The notes: generated by a model from the letters alone, not told the origin. Counted from the first letter of the stretch, positions 1-6,156 are shown. The stretch is 15,098 nucleotides of DNA from Planctomycetaceae bacterium (GCA_009783865.1 WRCR01000036.1:1-15098); one strand, 5' to 3'. A program made the numbers and translations.

Positions 1-2
1 CG

Positions 3-389
3 CAATTCGTTCAGAACTGGTTATCATGGGGCGCAGGTCCTCGTGCGGCACAGAGCATTATTTTGACCTCGAAAGCGAGAGCAATTCTCAACGGCAGATT
101 TGCCGTATCCAGCGAAGATATTCGGGCAATGTGTTTTCCGGTACTGCGGCATCGTATTTTCACAAACTTCAATGCCGATGCCGAAGGCGTTGATGTCAAC
201 GATGTGATAAAACGGATTATCGAAACATTGCCGGAACCCGCCCACGGCGACCCGGTTGCCGCAAGAACTAAACCAACAGTTGCCGCTCCGACTGCCAAAC
301 CCAGCGGTGCAAACGCTCCTCCGGCACAAACGCCGCAAACAAAACCAACTATTGCAGTACCTCCTGCGGTTAAAACGGATAAGAAGTGA
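3..389 (+). CDS. MoxR-family AAA+ ATPase, C-terminal part (gene runs off the left edge)
   Basis: The reading frame is open from the first bases, and the residues before the first possible start (WLSWGAGPRAAQSIIL) are typical of the MoxR lid, so the gene begins outside the window. The visible part corresponds to the AAA lid domain: GAGPRA, then SKARAILNGRFAVSSEDIRA, then the PVLRHRI..NFNADAEG segment that is nearly invariant in MoxR proteins. Walker A and B lie upstream and cannot be seen. After about residue 80 there is a low-complexity tail rich in Ala, Pro, Thr and Lys. MoxR ATPases act as cytoplasmic chaperones that help insert cofactors or mature VWA-domain partners, and they usually sit with DUF58 and VWA genes. 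No such partner follows here. The family call is firm; the client is unknown. Confidence 0.9.
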   Translation, partial: QFVQNWLSWGAGPRAAQSIILTSKARAILNGRFAVSSEDIRAMCFPVLRHRIFTNFNADAEGVDVNDVIKRIIETLPEPAHGDPVAARTKPTVAAPTAKPSGANAPPAQTPQTKPTIAVPPAVKTDKK

Positions 390-404
390 GTTTCCTTTAA
401 TATC

Positions 405-569
405 ATGAATTTAAATTTTAAATACGATGATGATGTTAATGTCCGGCGGAAATATGTTGATAAGTCAAACTTGATAGACGGAATGTCAATGAAAACAATA
501 ACTTACGGCAACCTGAACCAGCGGGAGAACCTGTTATTACAATGTCAAAAAAATGTTTGCAAATGTTGA
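405..569 (+). CDS. possible 54-residue protein, unknown
   Basis: This is a short ATG-TGA frame in the 204-bp gap between the MoxR gene and the next membrane-protein gene. The product would begin MNLNFKYDDDVNVRRKY and end in a Cys-containing tail (CQKNVCKC). I recognise no family and see no Shine-Dalgarno sequence. It is listed only because the spacing would fit an operon and the N-terminal codons look reasonable. It may well be untranslated. Confidence 0.2.
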   Translation: MNLNFKYDDDVNVRRKYVDKSNLIDGMSMKTITYGNLNQRENLLLQCQKNVCKC

Positions 570-593
570 TAACACAACGGAATTTTTAACGTA

Positions 594-932
594 ATGGAAA
601 TGTCAGCGGGTTCAGAACAGAAACAAACATCAGAACGACAAGTTTTACCTTCGGCGGTCTTGTGCGGTTCGGGTTTTTTGTACATGCTGGTGATTGCCGT
701 GATTATTGATACCGCTGTTATATTTTTTGTTGCGGGAGTATACGTTGGAAAATATGTATGGGTCGAAAAAACAAGTCCAGCAGTTGAAGTGAAACAGGAA
801 GAGGAAGAACCGAAGAGCGAAGTCGAAAACGCATTGGAAAACGACGCACAATTCAAAAAGATACACGATTTTTTACTGCGGGAATATCCGGTCGAATTCA
901 AGGTACCGGAATTACCGAAAAAAAATGAATGA
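594..932 (+). CDS. small single-pass membrane protein, unknown function
   Basis: The 112-residue product has a polar N-terminus, one strongly hydrophobic stretch at about residues 22-50 (LYMLVIAVIIDTAVIFFVAG and onward), and then a charged tail rich in Glu and Lys, with a run EEEEP near residue 70. This predicts one membrane helix with a cytoplasmic or periplasmic acidic tail. No family is recognised. A second in-frame ATG lies six bases into the frame, and neither start has a good ribosome binding site. It lies 9 bp before the amidotransferase-like gene and probably shares its transcript with that gene and the MoxR gene. Membrane helpers are common in MoxR gene clusters, so a role there is possible but only inferred. 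Confidence 0.65.
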   Translation: MEMSAGSEQKQTSERQVLPSAVLCGSGFLYMLVIAVIIDTAVIFFVAGVYVGKYVWVEKTSPAVEVKQEEEEPKSEVENALENDAQFKKIHDFLLREYPVEFKVPELPKKNE

Positions 933-941
933 GGAACAACT

Positions 942-1709
942 ATGTTAATCTATTTCGGCGATGATACGCAAAACGAAGCCGCTGGTTATTTGAGCGGCGT
1001 GTTAATGTATTACGGCATTGATTTCGTTCACGTCAACAGCACTTTGCCGCCGCCTGCGGACTTCACGAAGACGAAGTACTCGGCTTTCATTTTGAGCGAT
1101 TACCGCAGTGAACGGTTTTCGCCGGAGCAACTGCAATACATCAAGGATTCCGTTGAAGCAGGCAGCGGCTTGCTGATGCTCGGCGGCTGGAGCAGTTATC
1201 ACGGACAAAACGGAAAATACAACGAGACGGTTCTTGCCGAAGTTCTGCCGGTTATAATGAAAGACAGCGATGACCGCCTGAATTTTCCGCAGTCCGCAGT
1301 CGTGTATAAGAATATTGAAAGTTATAGAGAAAACAATGCGGAGCATCCGATTACGGGGGGTTTGCCTTGGCATTGTCCTCCATGTATCGGCGGCTGTAAC
1401 AGAGTTATGGCAAAGGACGATGCACAGGTTTTACTGTCGATACGGAGTTTCAACATTCACGTGAAGTACGATGCGGAAGATAATACGATGTTTCTGCCGG
1501 GTGAGAAATTGCCGCTGCTTATTGTCGGGCAATACGGCAAAGGCAAGACCGCTGCACTTGCGACTGATGCCGCACCGCATTGGGTCGGCGGATTCGTCGA
1601 TTGGGGAACTGAACGCATTACGCAACAAGTGACGGAAGCAAATGAAATCGAAGTCGGTGCGGACTATGCGAAATTCTTCAAACAGTTAGTGGAATACGTG
1701 AACGTTTAG
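942..1709 (+). CDS. class I glutamine amidotransferase-like protein (PF07090/ThuA type)
   Basis: The 255-residue protein has the layout of the PF07090 amidotransferase-like family: an N-terminal strand and helix (LIYFGDDTQNEAAGYLSGVL), the SGLLMLGGWSSYHG turn at about residues 75-88, the HPITGGLPW motif at about 135-143, and the GKGKTAALATDAAPHW segment near the C-terminus. It has no signal peptide, so it is probably cytoplasmic. Family members are found in MoxR/VWA clusters, but their reaction is generally undetermined, and I see no classical nucleophile-elbow cysteine. An unusual cysteine cluster, CPPCIGGC, occupies residues 145-152. The start is supported by GAGGAA six bases upstream of the ATG, overlapping the end of the preceding gene. 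The family call is good; an enzymatic function is not shown. Confidence 0.82.
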   Translation: MLIYFGDDTQNEAAGYLSGVLMYYGIDFVHVNSTLPPPADFTKTKYSAFILSDYRSERFSPEQLQYIKDSVEAGSGLLMLGGWSSYHGQNGKYNETVLAEVLPVIMKDSDDRLNFPQSAVVYKNIESYRENNAEHPITGGLPWHCPPCIGGCNRVMAKDDAQVLLSIRSFNIHVKYDAEDNTMFLPGEKLPLLIVGQYGKGKTAALATDAAPHWVGGFVDWGTERITQQVTEANEIEVGADYAKFFKQLVEYVNV

Positions 1710-1745
1710 CGGTAGGTTTAACGAACCGCCAACGTGGCACTTTTT
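1709..1745 (+). terminator. possible weak terminator after the MoxR cluster
   Basis: Directly at the stop codon of the amidotransferase-like gene, GCGGT (1709-1713) can pair with ACCGC (1725-1729). Alternatively a small GCCA/TGGC hairpin (1728-1738) is followed two bases later by five T. The stems are short. The remainder of the 163-bp gap holds two further small hairpins, AACCGA/TCGGTT near 1796-1814 and ACGCAG/CTGCGT near 1817-1836, without a clear T-run. Termination here is plausible but not strong. Confidence 0.3.
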
Positions 1746-1872
1746 GCTCTTGCCAGGAATTTCCGTTAGTGTATCTTTTGCGCAAGTTTCCTGAAACCGA
1801 TTTAGTTTCGGTTCTGCACGCAGTTCTTCGGCTGCGTTTCTGATGTTTTAACTTCTTGTCACACCTACACTT

Positions 1873-2307
1873 ATGAAAAAGATTTGGACGATTTTGATTT
1901 TCTGTTTCCGCTACCGGAGCGTGATTTTATCGATTGATACGCTTCCGGCGGCTCCGCTTGATTGGCACGATTCCGTACTTGTCAAGCAATTTGTTTTGGG
2001 GTGCATCGATTCCCCTTTTGCCGTTAAACTGGTTCAGACAACCGAAACGGATTGGGACGATAAACGTCTTGCCGAGGCGCGCCTGCTGCTTCTCAACACA
2101 GCGGTGTGGGAAACGGCGTGGCATTTCTTTGAAGACCGTTTCGGAACGATAACGGTTCCGTTTTTGGAACGGGTAAAAAATTTCCTGCGTTTCCGGCTGG
2201 CGGAGCGCGGCAGTCAATGCGGCGATGTCAATGCGGAAAGCGTTATCGAAGTGTTAAGTTTAATTTCCTTGTTGTATCAGTTGCGTAAATTCTTTCACAA
2301 ACAATAA
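1873..2307 (+). CDS. hypothetical protein, about 144 residues
   Basis: From about residue 23 the product reads like a soluble helical protein (DSVLVKQFVLGCIDSPFAVKL, then DWDDKRLAEARLLLLNTAVW, then ITVPFLERVKNFLRFRLAERG). No known family is recognised. The first 20 residues (MKKIWTILIFCFRYRSVIL) resemble a signal peptide, but their codons lack the G-first pattern of the rest. The frame one base back reads DLDDFDFLFPLPERDFID, which fits the style of the protein better, so the annotated N-terminus is doubtful. GTG at 1921 is an alternative start in the same frame. Only 2 bp separate its stop from the next small gene, so the two are probably co-transcribed. Confidence 0.6.
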   Translation: MKKIWTILIFCFRYRSVILSIDTLPAAPLDWHDSVLVKQFVLGCIDSPFAVKLVQTTETDWDDKRLAEARLLLLNTAVWETAWHFFEDRFGTITVPFLERVKNFLRFRLAERGSQCGDVNAESVIEVLSLISLLYQLRKFFHKQ

Positions 2308-2309
2308 TT

Positions 2310-2507
2310 ATGTCTATTCCATTTGTACCGGAGTTTGTCCAATACGGAGTTATTGGAATTTGTGTCGCGCTGATTGTTGCGCTTGTTTTGCAAACGCGGA
2401 TGTTTGTCAATGCGATAATGCAGTTTTGCGGACAGATTATCACGCTCAATAAAACGATTAGCGATTTGTCCGCGAAAATCGACAATATGTCCATTTTGAA
2501 AAAATGA
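2310..2507 (+). CDS. small single-pass membrane protein with a coiled-coil-like tail
   Basis: The 65-residue product has one hydrophobic segment at about residues 9-30 (VQYGVIGICVALIVALVLQT) followed by a heptad-like amphipathic tail (IITLNKTISDLSAKIDNM). This resembles many small phage holin-like or stress-related peptides, but the resemblance is only in layout. It starts 2 bp after the preceding hypothetical gene and probably depends on it for translation, as no ribosome binding site is visible. A promoter for the next gene lies just after its stop, so it appears to end its own transcription unit. Confidence 0.6.
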   Translation: MSIPFVPEFVQYGVIGICVALIVALVLQTRMFVNAIMQFCGQIITLNKTISDLSAKIDNMSILKK

Positions 2508-2528
2508 AGTTTAAAAAGAAATACCCGC

Positions 2529-2558
2529 TTGAAAATATGTTCAATTTTGTGGTATAAT
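2529..2558 (+). promoter_or_regulatory. sigma70-type promoter with extended -10
   Basis: TTGAAA (2529-2534, five of six matches to the -35 consensus) and a perfect TATAAT (2553-2558) are separated by 18 bp. TG at 2550-2551 gives the extended -10 form TGGTATAAT. Transcription would begin near 2565, about 43 bases before the ATPase start. It lies after the stop of the preceding small gene and so should make the ATPase-pseudopilin pair an independent unit. Confidence 0.7.
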
Positions 2559-2565
2559 GGACACG

Positions 2566-2601
2566 CTGTTTTTTCGCCTGTTTTTTCACCTGTTTCGTTA
2601 A
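2566..2601 (+). repeat. 12-bp tandem repeat in the untranslated leader
   Basis: CTGTTTTTTC occurs at 2566-2575 and 2578-2587, and a shortened CTGTTTC at 2590-2596, at an exact 12-bp period. The repeat fills nearly the whole leader between the predicted transcription start and the ATG at 2608, where a Shine-Dalgarno sequence would normally lie. None is present. The T-runs could vary in length by slippage or bind a protein, but this is inference. Confidence 0.6.
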
Positions 2602-2607
2602 ATCGTA

Positions 2608-3870
2608 ATGTCAGCACCAGCCGCCCAATCAGTCATCGAAGGATTTTGGCTGAAGAACTTTCGCGGTATCAAATATATTGCTCTTGGTTCAAGTTTCCTT
2701 CAGAGTATTGTCGATATAGGGCAAGACCTTTCACCGTATGAGTTAACGCATCTTACGACTTTTATCGGTCCGAGCGGTTCCGGCAAACGTTCCATTTTGG
2801 ACGCGTTTGCCTTCCTTGCCGACATTATGAGCACAGGACTCGACGAAGCGTTAAGTACGCGGGGCGGCTTCAGTGCCGTCTATAACCGCGGCGGAACAGA
2901 CCCGATGTCTTTCGGCATTGTGTACCGCTCCTGTGCTGCGCCGGTTCCGCTCACATATGTCGTCAATATCGGACCGCAGCGGGGTTCCGCGACCAAAGGA
3001 GAAATCGTAAGCGAAGGGCTCATATATCGCGACGCTGCCGGAAGTTCACAACAGATGCAGACCGTTCTGTTCTTTCAGAATGGAGAAAAGTTTGCGCGGT
3101 TTGTTGCTCCTTGGAAAAATGCAGCCGTTGCCGATATCGAAGAACTAAAACGGACGGATAGTAAACACCTCGGACTTGTAAAACTCGGCACCCATGACGA
3201 CGTGCTGGATGTTCCGCAACTCAAGCGGCATTTAACCGGATTCCGCCGCTCCTGCTTTACGCCGGATAATGCTTTCGGACTCTCGCCGGTCAGTTTCAAG
3301 GCGGACAAACATACCCGTCTTCTTGCAGCATTCAAGCAGTTTAAGGAAAAACATAACGTAGAATTAGGCGGAATACTGGAGGTAATTGCGCAGCGGATGC
3401 ATGGAGTTGAAAAAATATTGTTCGAGCAGAGCGATACCGGCCGTCATATCCTGCGTTTCGTTTTATCAGAATACCCGGACCCCTTTGAAGCGTGTCAGGT
3501 TAGTGAAGGAACACTGCGGCTGTTCTCACACATGATGATGGTTGAAGACCCTGCGCCGTCTCCGCTTCTTGGAGTTGAAGAACCGGCGGCATATATGGAC
3601 TTAGCGCAGATTAAGACCTTTTGTTCTTTCGTCCGTGAACATGCTTATGAAATGGGCGGAACGCAGTTCTTCCTCACGACTAACTCAATGACGCTTGTCG
3701 ATTATATGGACCCGACGGAGGTTTGGCTCCTGACGAAAACAGACGATAAAATGGAAGTAATCCGCGCTTACGACGAACTTAATTACCGCGGTGTTGATTT
3801 GAATACCATCGGTCCGTGCTGGTACACCGACTACATTTACCGCGGAGGAGATGAAACGAGATTCAAATGA
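2608..3870 (+). CDS. AAA_21/COG4637-type ATPase with atypical nucleotide-binding motifs
   Basis: The 420-residue protein follows the plan of cytoplasmic SMC/ABC-like ATPases of the AAA_21 (COG4637, OLD-related) group. It has an N-terminal FRGIKYIAL strand, a P-loop at residues 54-62, LDAFAFLADIM after it, an RGGF turn at about 86, a long insert, a signature-like VSEGTLRL at 298-305, Walker B ending LGVEEP (E324, E325), and a C-terminal ATPase strand with TTN at 357-359. Three positions depart from the family: Arg61 replaces the Ser/Thr after the P-loop Lys60, the residues after EEP are AAYM rather than the usual ENGL-type sequence, and Asn359 replaces the switch His. ATP binding or hydrolysis may therefore be weakened. 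Relatives occur alone or in defence islands, but no nuclease domain or partner is present here. It shares a promoter and a 4-base overlap with the pseudopilin gene. Confidence 0.82.
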   Translation: MSAPAAQSVIEGFWLKNFRGIKYIALGSSFLQSIVDIGQDLSPYELTHLTTFIGPSGSGKRSILDAFAFLADIMSTGLDEALSTRGGFSAVYNRGGTDPMSFGIVYRSCAAPVPLTYVVNIGPQRGSATKGEIVSEGLIYRDAAGSSQQMQTVLFFQNGEKFARFVAPWKNAAVADIEELKRTDSKHLGLVKLGTHDDVLDVPQLKRHLTGFRRSCFTPDNAFGLSPVSFKADKHTRLLAAFKQFKEKHNVELGGILEVIAQRMHGVEKILFEQSDTGRHILRFVLSEYPDPFEACQVSEGTLRLFSHMMMVEDPAPSPLLGVEEPAAYMDLAQIKTFCSFVREHAYEMGGTQFFLTTNSMTLVDYMDPTEVWLLTKTDDKMEVIRAYDELNYRGVDLNTIGPCWYTDYIYRGGDETRFK

Positions 3871-4649
3871 GAAAGCACCGTTCATTTACGCTTATCGAGA
3901 TAATGATAGTGTTGGTTATTGCTGTCATTCTTGTATCGATGGCGGTTCCGATGGTGACCGGCACGCTTGAAACGCAGCGGCTGCAATCGGCAGCGAACAT
4001 TATCCGTTCCGAGTGGACCGAAGCGCGCTTGCGGGCTATGAACGAAGGACAAATCATTTGTTTTCGCTGCGAAATCGGCGGAAACAAAGTTATACTCGAT
4101 AGAATTCTTGACGCTCATTTTACCGCTACACTTTCAACGAGGGAAACCAGCCGCCGATTTGAGGTTGAAAACGAGTTAGACCCGTTTGAAAAGGGCAACT
4201 TCAGCGGCGGCATGGAAGATTTCATCTTGAGTGACCCTTCATTATCAGCGGAGAAGCACGGAACGCGGCTGGTTGAGTTGCCGAAGAATGTTTTTGCGGC
4301 TGATGTTATAACGCTGCCGGACGAAAGAGCGGCGTTCTATCAGGGATTGACAACGGCTGGCGAAAAAGAGATTGAAGACAACATCTCGGAGAGCGAAGCG
4401 GTTTCGCGGAGAGAACCGCGTTTGGGCGAGACCGCTTCGGCAACCGGCGGGGTTTGGTCAACGCCGATATTCTTTTATCCTGACGGTACAACTTCGGCAG
4501 CGGCAATGCTTCTCAAGAACGCTTCGGGACGCTGCATTGAAATTCGTTTGCGCGCCGTGACGGGTGTTACAAGGATTTGCGGTATAACATCGGCAGAAAA
4601 CTATATCGGCGAATTGAATTCGTTGCAGGAACAAACAGGTGAAAATTAA
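3867..4649 (+). CDS. GspH-like type II secretion/type IV pilus pseudopilin
   Basis: The 260-residue protein begins with a class III prepilin leader, MRKHRS, followed by FTLIEIMIVLVIAVILVSMA. The mature protein would start at Phe7 with Glu at +5 (Glu11), as needed for assembly into a pseudopilus. The residue before the cut is Ser rather than the classical Gly. The segment AANIIRSEWTEARLRAMNEG matches the GspH/FimT pattern after the N-terminal helix. The remaining 190 residues form a variable globular domain with an acidic, Ser-rich middle. Translation is probably coupled to the ATPase gene by the ATGA overlap at 3867-3870. The prepilin peptidase and secretion ATPase genes are not in the window, so this is an orphan pseudopilin at this locus. 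Confidence 0.85.
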   Translation: MRKHRSFTLIEIMIVLVIAVILVSMAVPMVTGTLETQRLQSAANIIRSEWTEARLRAMNEGQIICFRCEIGGNKVILDRILDAHFTATLSTRETSRRFEVENELDPFEKGNFSGGMEDFILSDPSLSAEKHGTRLVELPKNVFAADVITLPDERAAFYQGLTTAGEKEIEDNISESEAVSRREPRLGETASATGGVWSTPIFFYPDGTTSAAAMLLKNASGRCIEIRLRAVTGVTRICGITSAENYIGELNSLQEQTGEN

Positions 4650-4692
4650 GCCTCACAGCCGTCAATCCGTGTCCGCCGGTTATAGATATTAT

Positions 4693-4713
4693 GCCCCTTC
4701 GGGGCGGTTTTTA
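4693..4713 (+). terminator. rho-independent terminator of the ATPase-pseudopilin unit
   Basis: GCCCC (4693-4697) and GGGGC (4701-4705) form a perfect five-pair stem with a TTC loop, followed by GG and five T (4708-4712). It lies 44 bp after the pseudopilin stop and faces the minus-strand RNA terminator. Confidence 0.75.
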
Positions 4714-4756
4714 CTCCAATTTAACGAAAATCCCTGGCGGGCTAAACATTGTGCAA

Positions 4757-4795
4757 CAAAAAAAGACCTTGAATCGTTCCGTCGATTCAAGGTCT
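4757..4795 (-). terminator. strong rho-independent terminator for a minus-strand RNA
   Basis: On the minus strand, AGACCTTGAATCG (plus 4783-4795) pairs perfectly with CGATTCAAGGTCT (plus 4764-4776) over 13 bp around a six-base loop, followed by a run of seven T (plus 4764-4758, the first belonging to the stem). No T-run exists on the plus-strand side, so the direction is clear. No minus-strand protein gene ends here; the transcript must be the ncRNA upstream. Confidence 0.85.
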
Positions 4796-4990
4796 AAACT
4801 GCGGTACACTGGCGCGTATCCGCCGGAGGTAATCCGTTTCCTCCATATCTTATCGAAGTGTCATGTTGCATCCTAGCCGGACACTACGCGGTTCGCAAGC
4901 ACGTCACAAGGAGCATTCCATGCTGAACCGAAGGAGCCGTCCTTCCATTAACGGCTGTTCACTGTGAAACGTATGCTCCACTAGTGAACA
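4758..4990 (-). ncRNA. structured free-standing ncRNA, about 230 nt, family unknown
   Basis: A good minus-strand promoter ends at 4997 and a strong terminator lies at 4757-4795, with no credible ORF between them. The RNA folds into several helices (plus coordinates): 4955-4963 with 4983-4991 (nine pairs), 4935-4940 with 4951-4956, 4889-4894 with 4925-4930, 4857-4862 with 4880-4885 and 4825-4829 with 4840-4844. ATGCTCC can pair locally or with a distant GGAGCAT (4910-4916 with 4973-4979). The GAGGAAAGUCC core of RNase P, the tRNA-like ends of tmRNA, the SRP GGAAGGAAGCAG loop and the long open rod of 6S RNA are all absent. It stands between two plus-strand genes and is transcribed against them. 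The presence of a transcript is well supported by signals; its function is unknown. Confidence 0.72.
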
Positions 4991-4996
4991 GGCGGT

Positions 4997-5025
4997 ATGA
5001 TACAAAAAAATTCCATTTGCGTCAA
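4997..5025 (-). promoter_or_regulatory. sigma70-type promoter of the minus-strand ncRNA
   Basis: Read on the minus strand, TTGACG (plus 5020-5025) and TATCAT (plus 4997-5002) are separated by exactly 17 bp, the best spacing for sigma70-type promoters. The spacer contains a T-run. Transcription is expected to begin near plus position 4989-4991, just at the outer edge of the first nine-pair helix. Confidence 0.75.
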
Positions 5026-5095
5026 GGGCAGTTTGTAATTTTTTGCGGGGCAAACGATTGAAATAATATGCTATTTCTTTTTTTCACGTTTATGA

Positions 5096-5112
5096 TATAA
5101 TAAAGATATAAT
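5096..5112 (+). promoter_or_regulatory. possible -10 region for the repeat-protein gene
   Basis: Two TATAAT hexamers, at 5096-5101 and 5107-5112, lie 42-58 bases before the next gene in a strongly AT-rich stretch. I see no good -35 at 16-18 bp from either of them; TTGAAA at 5058-5063 is too far away. The region would form a divergent intergenic promoter with the ncRNA promoter, but the evidence is only the -10 boxes. Confidence 0.4.
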
Positions 5113-5153
5113 GTGTTGAATGTCTTTTCACTGCATTTTGAAGGGACGAAGCG

Positions 5154-6149
5154 ATGTTGCCAGATAGAAAGACAAAATTTTTTTCGGCAACTGTTTATAC
5201 CGGTTATGTAGTATCATTGTTCCTATCGCTGGAGATATTATTTTCCGGTATTGCAGCCGGTCAGGGTTCGTCGGCGGCTTCTCTTGACACTCAAGGCGGC
5301 TTGGGAAGCACGGGAAGGCTGCGTCCCGTTAGTTCTCCGCAAAGTTATCGCGCTCAGGCAAGATATCTTCTCCGAAACAGCGCATTTTATGAAGCGTTGG
5401 AAATGTATCGGAAAGAATTGCGTTCCAGTCCCGATGATGCCTCGCTGGTGCAGGAATACGAAATGTTGAAAAAAATCCTACAGCAAGCCGGCGAGTTGCA
5501 GCAGACGAAAGATGCCGTTCAATGGCGGCTCATTGCTTTGCAACTGAGTAATTATTACCGCAATAACGGAGTAAATAGGGAATATCTTGCGATAGCACTG
5601 CTCATGTACAGAAAATCGCAGGACCAAACGGATGTGCTGCGTGTTCTTGATGCTTATCGCCGGCTTGGAAAACATGAGGACGCAATAAATTTCACTAATA
5701 CTTTATACATGCCGGAAAATACGGTGAAAATGTACAAGGCATCTGTTTATCTTGCCGCCGATGAAGTCAGCAAGGCGCGCACGCTTGCACGTTCTGTTCA
5801 AACCCGGTCTTGCAATCCTGAAGAGTTGATGCAGCTTGCCCGCATTCAGGCGGCGACGGGGCTGCTGGCATCAGCGGTGAAAACATTGAAGACATGTTTC
5901 GAGTCCGCACCGGAAGAGATGCTGATACCGCTGAAGCACCAGGCGCAAAATTGCGAAGAGTTTGACGACATTCGGGACTCGGACGAATTCAAAGCGGCGA
6001 TGAGAACGGAGTCGCTGGCGAACGCGCCGGGCTATACACCTCCGTGTGCGCGCAGGTGGGTCGGCACGAAAATTGACGAAACGCCGGCTTATATCCGAAA
6101 CTTCAAATCGAAAGAAATTAACTTCAACGACTGGCACGTTAAACCGTGA
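5154..6149 (+). CDS. membrane-anchored or secreted TPR-like repeat protein
   Basis: The 331-residue product has a polar N-terminus with a hydrophobic stretch at about residues 14-36, which could be an uncleaved anchor or a long signal peptide, followed by a Gly/Ser-rich linker. The rest is helical with repeat-like units (YLLRNSAFYEALEMYRKEL, then AIALLMYRKSQDQTDVLRVL, then MQLARIQAATGLLASAVKTL), each with the small-large pattern of tetratricopeptide repeats. It is probably a periplasmic scaffold, with no enzymatic motif. AAGGGA seven bases before the ATG is one of the better ribosome binding sites in the window and fixes the start. The next gene begins 7 bp after its stop, suggesting one transcript. 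The partner is unknown. Confidence 0.75.
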   Translation: MLPDRKTKFFSATVYTGYVVSLFLSLEILFSGIAAGQGSSAASLDTQGGLGSTGRLRPVSSPQSYRAQARYLLRNSAFYEALEMYRKELRSSPDDASLVQEYEMLKKILQQAGELQQTKDAVQWRLIALQLSNYYRNNGVNREYLAIALLMYRKSQDQTDVLRVLDAYRRLGKHEDAINFTNTLYMPENTVKMYKASVYLAADEVSKARTLARSVQTRSCNPEELMQLARIQAATGLLASAVKTLKTCFESAPEEMLIPLKHQAQNCEEFDDIRDSDEFKAAMRTESLANAPGYTPPCARRWVGTKIDETPAYIRNFKSKEINFNDWHVKP

Positions 6150-6156
6150 TATTCAC

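Noticed and set aside
4691..4876. 61-codon plus-strand frame in the long intergenic region
   Set aside because: It begins inside a terminator hairpin and runs through the ncRNA terminator; codon use is not protein-like.
4757..4990. Assignment of the ncRNA to RNase P, tmRNA, SRP or 6S
   Set aside because: The core motifs of RNase P, tmRNA and SRP are missing, and the many local helices do not fit the 6S rod.
6046..6156. Upstream extension of the TIGR03546-like protein
   Set aside because: It overlaps the preceding gene and the added residues do not resemble the family's start.
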